Source: Pseudomonas sp. CFBP 13711
GTDB lineage: Bacteria > Pseudomonadota > Gammaproteobacteria > Pseudomonadales > Pseudomonadaceae
Length of the DNA: 64,000 nt
Assembly (NCBI RefSeq): GCF_014842265.1
Contig: NZ_JACYVI010000009.1
Location: forward strand, 258,509-322,508
Reading direction: 5' to 3'
The notes below the pieces were generated by a model that was given only the letters and a program-made list of their open reading frames with translations, had not been told where the DNA came from and ran no database searches. Below, in pieces: positions 25,069 through 33,677 of this stretch (position 1 is the first letter of the stretch; each line of letters begins with the position of its first letter). Position numbers and translations under genes: made by a program.

Positions 25069-25866
25069 TCAGCGTTCCGGCGCTATTACGCTGCACACCT
25101 TCGCCACCGCTTCCACCATCTGCCCGCTTGCTCGTTCGAAGCCTTTATCGGGCACGGCAAAAAGGCGACCGGCTTTTACGGCCTTCAACTGCGACCAGCT
25201 TTTCCATGCCGGCAACAATGCAGCGTCGCTGGCGAGAATCACGTCCGGATCTCGCTGCAGCACTGACTCGATACTCACCTGCGGCGCCGGCAGGGTCAGG
25301 TCTTCAAACACGTTGCGTGCGCCGCAGACGGTCAGTGCATCGCTGATGATCTGGCCGCCGCCTACGGTGTAAAGCGGCTGATCCCACACTTGGTAAAAGA
25401 CTCTCAGCGAGACATCGCGGCGATAACGCTCACGCAATCCGGCCAATCGCTGACGGAAATCCCCCGCTACTTGTCGTCCACGATCGGCGAGGCCAAGGCG
25501 TTCGCCCATCTGCTCGATCTGATCAGCCAGTTCTTTCAGCGTGTGAGGCTCGGCGGTGTAGGTAGGAATATTCAGGCGCCTCAGTTGGTCGCGCTGGGTT
25601 GCACTGACGCTGCCGGGCCATAGCAGCAAAAGATCGGGCTGCAAACTGAGCAGGCGCTCGATGTCGAGCTGCCCGTAGCGACCCACCGAAGGCAGGCGTG
25701 CCACCTTTGTCGGACGTGGACCGCCGTCGACCACACCGACCAGCAGATCGGCGGCATCCAGTTCGATAACAATTTCAGTAAGAGAGGGTGCGAGGCTAAC
25801 GACCCGCTGCGCAGCGCCGGCCTGAAAAGCAACCAGCAACAGGAGAAAGGCAACCCAGCGGCGCAT
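25069..25866 (-). CDS. btuF: Cobalamin-binding periplasmic protein BtuF
   Basis: A 265-residue substrate-binding protein with signal peptide MRRWVAFLLLLVAFQAGAA and the class III binding fold. It opens QRVVSLAPSLTEIVIELDAADLLVGV and continues with RLPSVGRYGQLDIERLLSLQPDLLLLW and GGGQIISDALTVCGARNVF. It delivers vitamin B12 to the BtuCD permease, which is not in the window. I chose the ATG at 25866 because it gives a normal signal peptide; an in-frame TTG at 25908, five bases after the ribA stop, is possible. Gene order ribA-btuF on one strand suggests read-through from the riboflavin genes. Confidence 0.88.
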   Translation of the reverse strand: MRRWVAFLLLLVAFQAGAAQRVVSLAPSLTEIVIELDAADLLVGVVDGGPRPTKVARLPSVGRYGQLDIERLLSLQPDLLLLWPGSVSATQRDQLRRLNIPTYTAEPHTLKELADQIEQMGERLGLADRGRQVAGDFRQRLAGLRERYRRDVSLRVFYQVWDQPLYTVGGGQIISDALTVCGARNVFEDLTLPAPQVSIESVLQRDPDVILASDAALLPAWKSWSQLKAVKAGRLFAVPDKGFERASGQMVEAVAKVCSVIAPER

Positions 25867-25912
25867 CAAGCGCGTCCAGCCTGCGCCAGACGACGGCGCA
25901 GACTGCAAAGCA

Positions 25913-26530
25913 TCACGCCGGATCGACTTCGCTCTGATGCTCGTTACCCATCATGTGACCCAGCTTGCCGGCCTTGGTCGCCAGATAGAGCTTATTGTGC
26001 GGATTGTGGCCGGTGTGCAGCGGCACACGCTCGGCGACAGTGATGCCCATGTCTGTCAGCGCTTTGACTTTGCGGGGGTTATTGGTCATCAAACGCAGGG
26101 ACTGGATGCCCAGATGCTCCAGCATCGGCAGGCAAATGCCGTAATCACGCTGGTCAGCGGCGAAGCCCAGACGCTCGTTCGCTTCAACGGTGTCGGCACC
26201 GCCGTCCTGCAATTCATACGCGCGGATCTTATTCATCAAGCCTATGCCGCGGCCTTCCTGGCGCAGGTACAACAGCACGCCGCGGCCTTCGGCGGCGATG
26301 GCGCGCAACGCCGCCTCAAGCTGGGAACCGCAGTCGCATCGCTGACTGAACAGCGCATCACCGGTCAGGCATTCGGAATGCACACGGCCGAGTACCGGGG
26401 CCCCGTCTGACACATCGCCGAGGGTCAGCACGACATGCTCGCGACCGTTTTCCTGCTCGAGAAAGCCGTTCATCTTGAAAGTGGCAAAAGGGGTAGGCAG
26501 CTTGGAAGCCGCGACAAATACGACGGGCAC
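25913..26530 (-). CDS. ribA: GTP cyclohydrolase II
   Basis: A 205-residue enzyme opening the imidazole ring of GTP, the first step of riboflavin synthesis. The zinc ligands C54, C65 and C67 are present in SECLTGDALFSQRCDCGSQ, followed by LLYLRQEGRGIGLMNKIRAYELQD. The GTG at 26530 is chosen because AGGAG stands seven bases upstream and the length then equals the family's. It is separate from ribBA by 3.5 kb, and it is the copy with intact metal ligands. Confidence 0.96.
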   Translation of the reverse strand: MPVVFVAASKLPTPFATFKMNGFLEQENGREHVVLTLGDVSDGAPVLGRVHSECLTGDALFSQRCDCGSQLEAALRAIAAEGRGVLLYLRQEGRGIGLMNKIRAYELQDGGADTVEANERLGFAADQRDYGICLPMLEHLGIQSLRLMTNNPRKVKALTDMGITVAERVPLHTGHNPHNKLYLATKAGKLGHMMGNEHQSEVDPA

Positions 26531-26636
26531 CGGGTGCTCCTGATCAGTATGAGGGTTGGAAATTCGCAACATTGTAACAGCAGGTTCCGGCAGACGCTTA
26601 GGCTGAATTGTCGGCCAATCAGATCAACAAGTTTGA

Positions 26637-27428
26637 TCAGTGGGCAGCGTCATTGCCGGATTGACGACCGTCTGTATCGAACGGATACGCATGCTTCCAG
26701 CGTGCAAAGATCGGCCGCAGCTTGCCGCTGTGCACAAGTTCGCCCATCCGTACGTCAAACAGATCCCGCAGCGCGTGCCCTCGCGGGGTATCAGCAAAGC
26801 TGAGGTACAAAGGAATGGAGGTGAGATAGGTCAGCCGATAACGCTGAGGATCGTCGCTTTGGGCGAGGACGAAGTCCATTTCCGGTTTGGCATCGATATA
26901 CAGATCCGCGCGCCCGTATTCGAGCATCGGCAGAATGTGATCGCGCCGGGCGACCTCGTTGAAGTGCGTCACGTTGGGCAGATAGTGCTGATACTCGTAG
27001 CCACGCACCCAGGCCAAACGGTATTTGCCCAGCGTCTGCAGAGTAGGAAGCGGTTTGGAGGCCAGACCCAGCGTGTAAATCTCGTCGGTGTCGTAGTTCC
27101 ACTTCGAGTAGAGCGTGCCCTCGACCTCATCCTTGTAGGCGGCAATCCACGCGTCGGCCTCGCCCCGCTGCACCAGCCCGACCGCGCGGGTGTACGGCTC
27201 GATGCGCTGCTCAACCCTGACGCCGGCCGGCTCGAAGATCTCCCGCATCAAATCCCAACCCAGCCCCGTGCCGTCGGTTTCGGTGTAACCAATCCAGTGC
27301 TCGCTGACCAGCTGGATGTCATTAGGCTTGTCAGACATCGGCGCAGGAGTTGCCCCATCGGCAGTCGCCCAGACACTTGTCATCAGCAACCACACAGCGA
27401 GCAGCCATCCCACCCCTGAACGCCTCAT
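26637..27428 (-). CDS. Periplasmic amino-acid-type substrate-binding protein
   Basis: A 263-residue protein with a signal peptide (VGWLLAVWLLMTSVWATADG) and the type-2 binding fold of SBP_bac_3 proteins. The recognisable blocks are GLGWDLMREIFEPAGVRVEQRIEPYTRAVGLVQRGEADAWIAAY and LEYGRADLYIDAKPEMDFVL. No ABC permease or ATPase genes adjoin it, so it is an orphan binding protein; such orphans in this position may feed another transporter or act as sensors. It sits between pgpA (12 bases upstream) and ribA on the same strand. Confidence 0.8.
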   Translation of the reverse strand: MRRSGVGWLLAVWLLMTSVWATADGATPAPMSDKPNDIQLVSEHWIGYTETDGTGLGWDLMREIFEPAGVRVEQRIEPYTRAVGLVQRGEADAWIAAYKDEVEGTLYSKWNYDTDEIYTLGLASKPLPTLQTLGKYRLAWVRGYEYQHYLPNVTHFNEVARRDHILPMLEYGRADLYIDAKPEMDFVLAQSDDPQRYRLTYLTSIPLYLSFADTPRGHALRDLFDVRMGELVHSGKLRPIFARWKHAYPFDTDGRQSGNDAAH

Positions 27429-27439
27429 GAGCGTAGCCC

Positions 27440-27949
27440 CTACATCACGGCCCACAGCCAGACCAGCCCTTGCATCGCCAGCCATGCGAACACACCGGCC
27501 AGGACATCATCCAGCATGATGCCGACGCCGCCGTGCACGTGCTTGTCGATCCAGTGAATGGGCCAAGGCTTGAGGATGTCGAAAAAGCGGAACACCAGAA
27601 AACCCACCAGCAGCCAAGGCCAGCCTTCAGGTACCAGCCACAAAGTGATCCACATCCCGACCATCTCGTCCCAGACGATGCCTTCATGGTCGTGAACGCG
27701 CAGGTCGTCCGCCACTTTGCCGCACAGCCAGAAGCCGAACAGTATCGTCAGGCCGAGCACCAGCCAGTAGCCCCAGTCCGGCAGCATCTGCCACAGGGGA
27801 ATAAACGGCACTGCGACCATTGAGCCCCATGTGCCGGGCGCTTTGGGCAATGTGCCGGAGCCGAAGCCGAAGGCCAGGAAATGCCACGGATTGGTCCAAA
27901 CGGACGGAGGAACGTTCTCCGCCGGGACCTGATTAGGATGATCTGTCAC
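27440..27949 (-). CDS. pgpA: Phosphatidylglycerophosphatase A
   Basis: A 169-residue inner-membrane phosphatase that dephosphorylates phosphatidylglycerol phosphate. It has the family signature blocks GFGSGTLPKAPGTWGS near residue 30 and HDHEGIVWDEMVGMWITLW near residue 85, plus several hydrophobic helices. The GTG start overlaps the thiL stop by four bases (GTGA), so the two are translationally coupled, as in most gammaproteobacteria. Confidence 0.95.
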   Translation of the reverse strand: MTDHPNQVPAENVPPSVWTNPWHFLAFGFGSGTLPKAPGTWGSMVAVPFIPLWQMLPDWGYWLVLGLTILFGFWLCGKVADDLRVHDHEGIVWDEMVGMWITLWLVPEGWPWLLVGFLVFRFFDILKPWPIHWIDKHVHGGVGIMLDDVLAGVFAWLAMQGLVWLWAVM

Positions 27950-28911
27950 CGTGTCTCCTGAAAATGTTGATAGCCCCGAATCAACGGGGTGACGTCCTGC
28001 CCAAGTGCGTCGATCAGCGCCACGCCGTGGCCTTCGACCACCCGACCCAGAACGAAAACAGGCAAGCCGGCGGCCTGCAGTTCAGCCAGCCATGATGGCG
28101 GCAACGTGAAAGCCAGTCTGTAGTCATCGCCCCCACTGAGCGCCGCATTCAACGCCGCATCAGGCCCGAAAAAACTCAGCAGCGCGTCAGACATCGGCAC
28201 TTTTTCGCGCTCAACGAGCAAGCGCACGCCCGAGGCGGTGGCGATATGTCCGCAGTCGGCGAGCAGTCCGTCAGAGATGTCCAGCGCCGCGCTGGCCTTG
28301 CCGCGCAACGCGATGCCCAGCTCGAACTGCGGCTGCGGCGACCAGTAACGCGCCAGCAAGGCCTGAGTGGTAGACGCCTCGGTGCTGCGCTGGTTCAACA
28401 CCAACGGCAGCGCTCCGGCCGCGTCGCCCAGCGGACCGCCCACGCACAACAAATCGCCGGGCCGTGCGCCGCTTCTGGTCAGGGCCTGCCCGTTGGGGAC
28501 CGTGCCGAAAACGGTGACCGTCAGGCTGAACGGCCCGCGCGTGGTGTCGCCACCGATCAGGCGCAGGCCGCAGCCTTGGGCCATGGTGTTCAAACCACGG
28601 GCGAACGCTTCCAGCCAGTCGGCGGAAACCTGCGGCAGGGTCAGAGCAAGGGTAAAAGCGAGAGGACTGGCGCCCATGGCAGCCAGGTCGCTGGCCGACA
28701 CGCCGAGAGCGCGCTGGCCGAGCAGAAAAGGATCGCAGACGTCGGGGAAATGCACCCCGGCGACCAGCGTGTCAGTGGAGACGGCGAGTTGCTCGCCAGC
28801 GGCCACCGACAACAGGGCGCAGTCGTCGCCGATCCCCAAGGCAACGCCTTCGCCGGGCCGCGCGCAGGGCGCGGCGGCAAAGTAATTGCGGATCAGCTCG
28901 AACTCGCCCAT
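27946..28911 (-). CDS. thiL: Thiamine-monophosphate kinase
   Basis: A 321-residue ATP-dependent kinase that makes thiamine diphosphate from thiamine phosphate. Motifs of the PurM-like fold are visible: GIGDDCALL near residue 26, VSTDTLVAGVHFP near 44, ASDLAAMGASPLAFTLALTLP near 73, and ALDISDGLLADCGHIA near 210. It follows nusB and overlaps pgpA. Its product is the cofactor of Dxs, encoded 5 kb away, but that is only a biochemical link. Confidence 0.96.
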   Translation of the reverse strand: MGEFELIRNYFAAAPCARPGEGVALGIGDDCALLSVAAGEQLAVSTDTLVAGVHFPDVCDPFLLGQRALGVSASDLAAMGASPLAFTLALTLPQVSADWLEAFARGLNTMAQGCGLRLIGGDTTRGPFSLTVTVFGTVPNGQALTRSGARPGDLLCVGGPLGDAAGALPLVLNQRSTEASTTQALLARYWSPQPQFELGIALRGKASAALDISDGLLADCGHIATASGVRLLVEREKVPMSDALLSFFGPDAALNAALSGGDDYRLAFTLPPSWLAELQAAGLPVFVLGRVVEGHGVALIDALGQDVTPLIRGYQHFQETR

Positions 28912-28948
28912 GGCGGAGACGCTCAGGTTCTGGAGAAACCCAGAAGCC

Positions 28949-29449
28949 TCAGCGCTTGTGCGCCTTCACTTCGACTTCGCGCAGACGCGGAGCCAGCTTG
29001 TCGAGCACGCCGTTGACGAACTTGTGGCCGTCGGTCGAACCGTAGACTTTCGCCAGCTCGATACCTTCGTTGATGACCACGCGGTACGGCACGTCGACGC
29101 GCTCCAGCAGCTCCCAGGTCGACAGACGCAGAACCGCCAGCTCAACCGGGTCCAGCTCGTCGATGGTCAGGTCCAGACATGGCGCCAGCGCTGCGTCGAT
29201 CTTGTCCTGATTGCCCGGAACACCGTGGAGGATGTCGTGGAAGTAAGCGGCATCGACGGAGGTGAAGTCATTGTCGACGCGAAATTGTGCTTCGATTTCG
29301 TTCAGCGACTGGCCAGCCATGTGGCGCTGGTAAAGGGCCTGCATCGCCATCTGGCGAGCGGCACGACGCTTTTCGCTTTTCGATGGCTTGCCAGCGTCTG
29401 CCGCACGTGGATCACGCGGGTTGAACTGATCGCTTTCGTCGTTAATCAC
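28949..29449 (-). CDS. nusB: Transcription antitermination factor NusB
   Basis: A 166-residue RNA-binding protein of the rRNA antitermination complex with NusE. It has the all-helical pattern RRAARQMAMQALYQRHMAG, and VLRLSTWELLERVDVPYRVVINEGIELAKVYGSTDGHKFVNGVLDKL at the C-terminal half. A charged N-terminal extension of about 30 residues precedes the core. The GTG start overlaps the ribH stop by four bases (GTGA), so synthesis is coupled to lumazine synthase. Confidence 0.96.
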   Translation of the reverse strand: MINDESDQFNPRDPRAADAGKPSKSEKRRAARQMAMQALYQRHMAGQSLNEIEAQFRVDNDFTSVDAAYFHDILHGVPGNQDKIDAALAPCLDLTIDELDPVELAVLRLSTWELLERVDVPYRVVINEGIELAKVYGSTDGHKFVNGVLDKLAPRLREVEVKAHKR

Positions 29450-29922
29450 TTGGCCTCCAACTGCGCCAACAGGCTGACCATCTCGATGGCGGACAAGGCA
29501 GCTTCAGCGCCTTTGTTGCCGGCCTTGGTGCCGGAACGCTCGATCGCCTGCTCGATGGAATCGACAGTCAGGACGCCGAACGCGACCGGTACGCCGAACT
29601 CCATGGACACCTGGGACAGGCCCTTGGTGCATTCGCCAGCGACGTATTCGAAGTGCGGGGTGCCGCCACGAATGACGGCGCCGAGGGCGATGATGGCGGC
29701 GAATTCGCTGCGTTGAGCGACCTTCTGCACGACCAGCGGGATTTCGAACGCGCCCGGTGCGCGGATGATGGTGATGTCGCTTTCGCTCACGCCATGGCGA
29801 ACCAGGGCATCAACGGCACCGCTCACCAGGCTTTCGACGACGAAGCTGTTGAAGCGGCCAACCACCAGGGCATAGCGACCTTGGGGGGCGATGAAGGTAC
29901 CTTCGATGGTCTTCAGGGTCAT
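29446..29922 (-). CDS. ribH: 6,7-dimethyl-8-ribityllumazine synthase
   Basis: A 158-residue enzyme that joins the RibA/RibD-derived pyrimidine with the butanone phosphate from RibB. Signature blocks are ALVVGRFNSFVVESLVSGAVDAL, APGAFEIPLVVQKVA, ALGAVIRGGTPHFEYVAGE with the catalytic His, and FGVLTVDSIEQA. It assembles into hollow capsids. The gap of 147 bases to ribBA contains a strong GC hairpin, so its level may be set separately from the upstream rib genes. Confidence 0.97.
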   Translation of the reverse strand: MTLKTIEGTFIAPQGRYALVVGRFNSFVVESLVSGAVDALVRHGVSESDITIIRAPGAFEIPLVVQKVAQRSEFAAIIALGAVIRGGTPHFEYVAGECTKGLSQVSMEFGVPVAFGVLTVDSIEQAIERSGTKAGNKGAEAALSAIEMVSLLAQLEAK

Positions 29923-29956
29923 TCGGCTGAGTCTCGTGTTCTCGTATTAAAGAGCA

Positions 29957-29985
29957 TGAAAGCGCGCATCGGGCGCGCGCTTTCA
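29957..29985. promoter_or_regulatory. Intercistronic hairpin between ribBA and ribH
   Basis: Perfect 11-bp stem, TGAAAGCGCGC and its complement, around a seven-base loop. It lies 35 bases upstream of the ribH start in the ribBA-ribH gap. No T-run follows on the minus strand, so it looks more like an attenuator, processing site or weak terminator than a strong intrinsic terminator. No FMN-riboswitch consensus is seen around it. Confidence 0.5.
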
Positions 29986-30069
29986 GGGATTTTAGGCCAC
30001 GAATGGGCGACTGCAGGGACCAGAACCACCCACGGCTGAACGCTGTCGGGGCCTGTCACCTGCCGGTCT

Positions 30070-31161
30070 TTATTCGGAGGGCACGTATTCTACAACTTCC
30101 AGATCGAAACCGGATATCGCATTGAACTTCATTGGCGAACTCATCAGGCGCATTTTGCGCACGCCGAGGTCACGAAGGATCTGCGAACCGGCACCGACGG
30201 TGCTGTAAGTGGTCGGCGTCTTGATCGGTGTGCCGCCAGCGGTTTCACGCACATGGGCCAGAACCGTGTCGCCATCGAGCGGGTGACCGAGCAGCAGCAC
30301 GACGCCGCTGCCGGCCTCGGCCACGGTCTTCATGGCAGCGCGCAGGCTCCAGCGGCCGGGCTGCTTGACCATCAGCAGGTCGCGCAGCGGGTCCATGTTA
30401 TGCACGCGAACCAGTGTGGCTTCTTCCGCGCAGATCTTGCCCAGCGTCAGCGCCAGGTGCACGTCACCTTCGACGGAATCGCGGTAGGTCACCAGATTGA
30501 AATGGCCCAGTTCGCTGTCGAGAGGCTGCTCGGCGATCCGCTGAACGGTACGTTCGTGGATCATCCGGTAATGAATCAGGTCGGCAATGGTACCGATCTT
30601 GATGTTGTGCTCGGCCGCGAAAGCTTCCAGTTCAGTACGACGGGACATGGTGCCGTCGTCGTTCATGACTTCGCAGATCACGCCGGTCGGCTCGAAACCG
30701 GCCATGCGCGCCAAGTCGCATGCCGCTTCGGTATGGCCTGCGCGGGACAGTGTGCCGCCGGCCTGGGCCATCAGCGGGAAGATGTGGCCCGGGCTGACGA
30801 TGTCTTCGGCCTTTGCATCCTTGGCAGCAGCGGCCTGAACGGTGCGCGCGCGGTCGGCGGCGGAAATCCCGGTGGTCACACCCTCGGCGGCTTCAATGGA
30901 CACGGTGAACTTGGTGCCGAAGCCCGAGCCATTGCGCGGCGCCATCAACGGCAGTTTCAGGGTTTCGCAGCGCTCGCGGGTCATCGGCATGCAGATCAGG
31001 CCACGGGCGTAACGCGCCATAAAATTGATGTGCTCGGCCTTGACGCACTCGGAGGCCATGATCAGATCGCCTTCGTTCTCGCGGTCTTCGTCATCCATGA
31101 GGATGACCATCTTGCCTTGGCGAATGTCTTCAACCAGTTCTTCGATGCTGTTGAGCGCCAC
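30070..31161 (-). CDS. ribBA: 3,4-dihydroxy-2-butanone-4-phosphate synthase with degenerate GTP cyclohydrolase II-like domain
   Basis: A 363-residue two-domain protein. Residues 1-200 are a complete RibB domain that makes dihydroxybutanone phosphate from ribulose 5-phosphate: VILMDDEDRENEGDLIMASE, GLICMPM, and PGHIFPLMAQAGGTLSRAGHTEAACDLARMAG. Residues 205-363 keep the GTP cyclohydrolase II outline but have no C-x10-C-x-C zinc site, so this half should be inactive. That agrees with the separate intact ribA at 25913. The GTG start at 31161 follows an AAGGGGG ribosome site and lies 18 bases after ribE. Confidence 0.93.
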   Translation of the reverse strand: MALNSIEELVEDIRQGKMVILMDDEDRENEGDLIMASECVKAEHINFMARYARGLICMPMTRERCETLKLPLMAPRNGSGFGTKFTVSIEAAEGVTTGISAADRARTVQAAAAKDAKAEDIVSPGHIFPLMAQAGGTLSRAGHTEAACDLARMAGFEPTGVICEVMNDDGTMSRRTELEAFAAEHNIKIGTIADLIHYRMIHERTVQRIAEQPLDSELGHFNLVTYRDSVEGDVHLALTLGKICAEEATLVRVHNMDPLRDLLMVKQPGRWSLRAAMKTVAEAGSGVVLLLGHPLDGDTVLAHVRETAGGTPIKTPTTYSTVGAGSQILRDLGVRKMRLMSSPMKFNAISGFDLEVVEYVPSE

Positions 31162-31178
31162 GCGGCACCCCCTTCGAT

Positions 31179-31850
31179 TCAGGATTTGAGGTAGCCGTTG
31201 GCGGCCAGAAAGCTTTCGCTGATGTTGCCGCCCTGGGCTGGGGTCGGATCGGCCGCTTTGTCACCGAGCAGCAAACGCTCGAGGTAACGCGCCAGCAGGT
31301 CGACTTCCAGGTTGATCTTACGGCCGGGGCGGTAGTCGCCCATGATGGTTTCGGCGAGCGTGTGCGGCACGATGGTCAGCTCGAACTCGGCGCCGTTGAC
31401 GGCGTTCACGGTCAGGCTAGTGCCGTCGACAGTGATCGAGCCCTTGTGGGAGATGTACTTGGCCAGCTCGCGGGGGGCGCGCATGCGGAACTGGATCGCA
31501 CGGGCGTTTTCTTCTCGGGACAGTACTTCGCCGACGCCGTCGACGTGGCCGCTGACCAGATGGCCGCCCAGGCGCGTGGTCGGGGTCAGGGCTTTTTCCA
31601 GATTGACCCGGCTGCCGGTTTTCAGATCGACGAACGCAGTGACGTTCAGGGTTTCGCGGCTGACGTCGGCCCAGAAGCCGTCGCCTGGCAATTCAACGGC
31701 TGTCAGACAGACGCCGTTGACGGCGATGCTGTCGCCCAGTTTGACGTCGGAAAGGTCGAGCTTGCCGGTCTCTACGTAAACGCGGACGTCGCCGCCTTTC
31801 GGAGTGATGGCGCGGATGCTGCCGATGGATTCGATGATGCCGGTAAACAT
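31179..31850 (-). CDS. ribE: Riboflavin synthase, alpha chain
   Basis: A 223-residue enzyme dismutating two lumazines to riboflavin. It has the N-terminal MFTGIIESIG and the duplicated lumazine-binding halves: the first contains SIAVNGVCLTAVEL and the second GSITVDGTSLTVNAVNG. The start at 31850 is fixed by the conserved MFTGIIE and AGGAG six bases upstream. It lies between ribD (46 bases upstream) and ribBA. The C-terminal 20 residues (PAQGGNISESFLAANGYLKS) follow the family. Confidence 0.96.
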   Translation of the reverse strand: MFTGIIESIGSIRAITPKGGDVRVYVETGKLDLSDVKLGDSIAVNGVCLTAVELPGDGFWADVSRETLNVTAFVDLKTGSRVNLEKALTPTTRLGGHLVSGHVDGVGEVLSREENARAIQFRMRAPRELAKYISHKGSITVDGTSLTVNAVNGAEFELTIVPHTLAETIMGDYRPGRKINLEVDLLARYLERLLLGDKAADPTPAQGGNISESFLAANGYLKS

Positions 31851-31896
31851 GGGTGCTCCTGGAAAACAGGGCCAGCGCTGAGCGCGGAAGCCGGAA

Positions 31897-33036
31897 TTAT
31901 ACGCCGGGGTGCGACGCGGGTATCGCAATGACTCGCCAGTCATTGCCGACCGCGCGCATTTCGACGATCTTGAGTTCGAGCGCCTCGCTCATCTGCGCCA
32001 GCGGCAGGTCCAGCAACGGTCGCGCCGACGAGCCCATGAACTTGCCCGCCACGAAGATCTGAAATTCATCCACCAGGCCCAGTCGGGTAAACGCGCCGGC
32101 CAGTTTGGGACCGGCTTCGACCAAAACGTCATTGACGCCCCGGGCCGCCAGTTCAACCAGCAGTTTGCGCAGGTCGACATGCCCGCCGCTGCTGGGCAGT
32201 GCCAGCAGTTCGTGGCCTTCGTCGTGGTAGCGCTCGCGGGCCGATGCAGCGGCGCAGGTCACCACCAGCGCGTTGCCCGCTGTAAAGAACGGCGCGTCGA
32301 GAGGCACACGCAAACGGCCGTCGATCAACACGCGCAACGGCGGTCGGGTCGCGGCCAGGGCGCTGAGTTCGGCGTTCAGGCCCAACTCGTCAGGGCGCAC
32401 GGTGAGCCGCGCGTTGTCGGCGAGCACGGTATCGGCGCCGGTCAGCACCACGCTCGACTGCGCACGCAGGCGCTGCACGGCAGATCGCGCTTCAGGGCCG
32501 GTGATCCACTGGCTTTCGCCGCTGGCCATGGCCGTGCGTCCGTCGAGGCTCATCGCCAGCTTGACCCGCACGTAGGGCAGGCCGTGTTCCATGCGCTTTA
32601 GAAAGCCTTTGTTCAGCGCTCGCGCTTCGCTCTCAAGCACGCCGCTCTGCACCGCGATCCCGGCGTTCATCAGGCGCAACAGGCCACGGCCGGCCACATC
32701 GGGATTGGGGTCTTGCATGGCAGCGACCACACGCGCCACGCCGGCGTTGACCAGCGCGTCGGCGCACGGCGGGGTGCGGCCATGATGACTGCAGGGTTCG
32801 AGGGTGACGTAAGCGGTGGCGCCCTTCGCCTTGTCGCCCGCCTGGCGCAGCGCATGCACTTCAGCGTGGGGCTCGCCGGCGCGGACGTGCCAGCCTTCGC
32901 CGACAATGGCGCCATCACGCACGATCACGCAGCCAACACGCGGGTTGGGATGCGTCGAGTAGACGCCTTTGCGCGCCAGTTCCAGCGCCCGCGCCATGTA
33001 GGCTGCGTCGAGCACGCCTTGCTCTGTCGAGGTCAT
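31897..33036 (-). CDS. ribD: Bifunctional pyrimidine deaminase/reductase
   Basis: A 379-residue enzyme catalysing steps two and three of riboflavin synthesis. The N-terminal deaminase domain has zinc ligands H58-A-E60 and PC82-S-H-H-G-R-T-P-P-C91. The C-terminal NADPH reductase domain starts near residue 150 (PYVRVKLAMSLDGRTAMASGESQWITG). I use the ATG at 33036, two bases after the nrdR stop, rather than the GTG at 33042 that overlaps it. This is the standard nrdR-ribD junction. Confidence 0.95.
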   Translation of the reverse strand: MTSTEQGVLDAAYMARALELARKGVYSTHPNPRVGCVIVRDGAIVGEGWHVRAGEPHAEVHALRQAGDKAKGATAYVTLEPCSHHGRTPPCADALVNAGVARVVAAMQDPNPDVAGRGLLRLMNAGIAVQSGVLESEARALNKGFLKRMEHGLPYVRVKLAMSLDGRTAMASGESQWITGPEARSAVQRLRAQSSVVLTGADTVLADNARLTVRPDELGLNAELSALAATRPPLRVLIDGRLRVPLDAPFFTAGNALVVTCAAASARERYHDEGHELLALPSSGGHVDLRKLLVELAARGVNDVLVEAGPKLAGAFTRLGLVDEFQIFVAGKFMGSSARPLLDLPLAQMSEALELKIVEMRAVGNDWRVIAIPASHPGV

Positions 33037-33038
33037 GC

Positions 33039-33503
33039 TCACTCTTTAACCGGCTCGCGGGCCAGTCGGTCGATTTCTTCGCGGAATTCGTTGAGGTCCT
33101 GAAACCGCCGATAAACAGAAGCAAAGCGGATGTAGGCCACTTCGTCGAGCTTCTGCAATTCGCCCATGACCAGCTCACCCACGATCAGCGATTTGACCTC
33201 GCGCTCGCCGGTCGCACGCAGTTTGCTTTTGATATGGGCCAGGGCCGCTTCGAGACGCTCGACGCTGACCGGGCGCTTCTCCAGCGCGCGCTGCATGCCG
33301 GCGCGCAGCTTCTCTTCGTCGAAGGGCTGACGGCTGCCGTCCTGCTTGATCAGCCGGGGCAGAACCAGTTCAGCGGTTTCGAATGTGGTGAAGCGTTCTT
33401 CGCAGGCGACGCATTCGCGGCGGCGGCGAACCTGATCGCCTTCAGCAACGAGGCGCGAGTCAATGACTTTGGTGTCGTTGGCACCGCAAAAGGGACAGTG
33501 CAT
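33039..33503 (-). CDS. nrdR: Ribonucleotide reductase regulator NrdR
   Basis: A 154-residue repressor that senses ATP/dATP and shuts off ribonucleotide reductase genes. The zinc ribbon uses C3, C6, C31 and C34 (MHCPFCGANDTKVIDSRL and RRRRECVACEERFTTFE), followed by an ATP-cone domain from residue 49. Start and length match the family exactly. It heads the minus-strand rib run; the nrd targets are not in the window. Confidence 0.96.
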   Translation of the reverse strand: MHCPFCGANDTKVIDSRLVAEGDQVRRRRECVACEERFTTFETAELVLPRLIKQDGSRQPFDEEKLRAGMQRALEKRPVSVERLEAALAHIKSKLRATGEREVKSLIVGELVMGELQKLDEVAYIRFASVYRRFQDLNEFREEIDRLAREPVKE

Positions 33504-33677
33504 GGTGGCAGGCAACAAAAAAAGGGAGGGCCATGGTAGCGCATCTCGCTGGCAAGACAAGTCCGGGGCTTTAAGGTATATAGACGCGCATTCAGTGCGG
33601 TGAAACCCGTCGCACTCAGCGATACTGCGCCATCCCGTGCGTATCTCGCCCGCATTCTGCTTTGTCTGGAGCTGTTC

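Noticed and set aside
23579..25096. 505-codon minus-strand frame opposite btuB
   Set aside because: Shadow of the TonB receptor gene with no recognisable domains.
29923..30069. Possible FMN riboswitch in the ribBA-ribH gap
   Set aside because: The conserved FMN-box sequences are not visible; only a simple hairpin is present.
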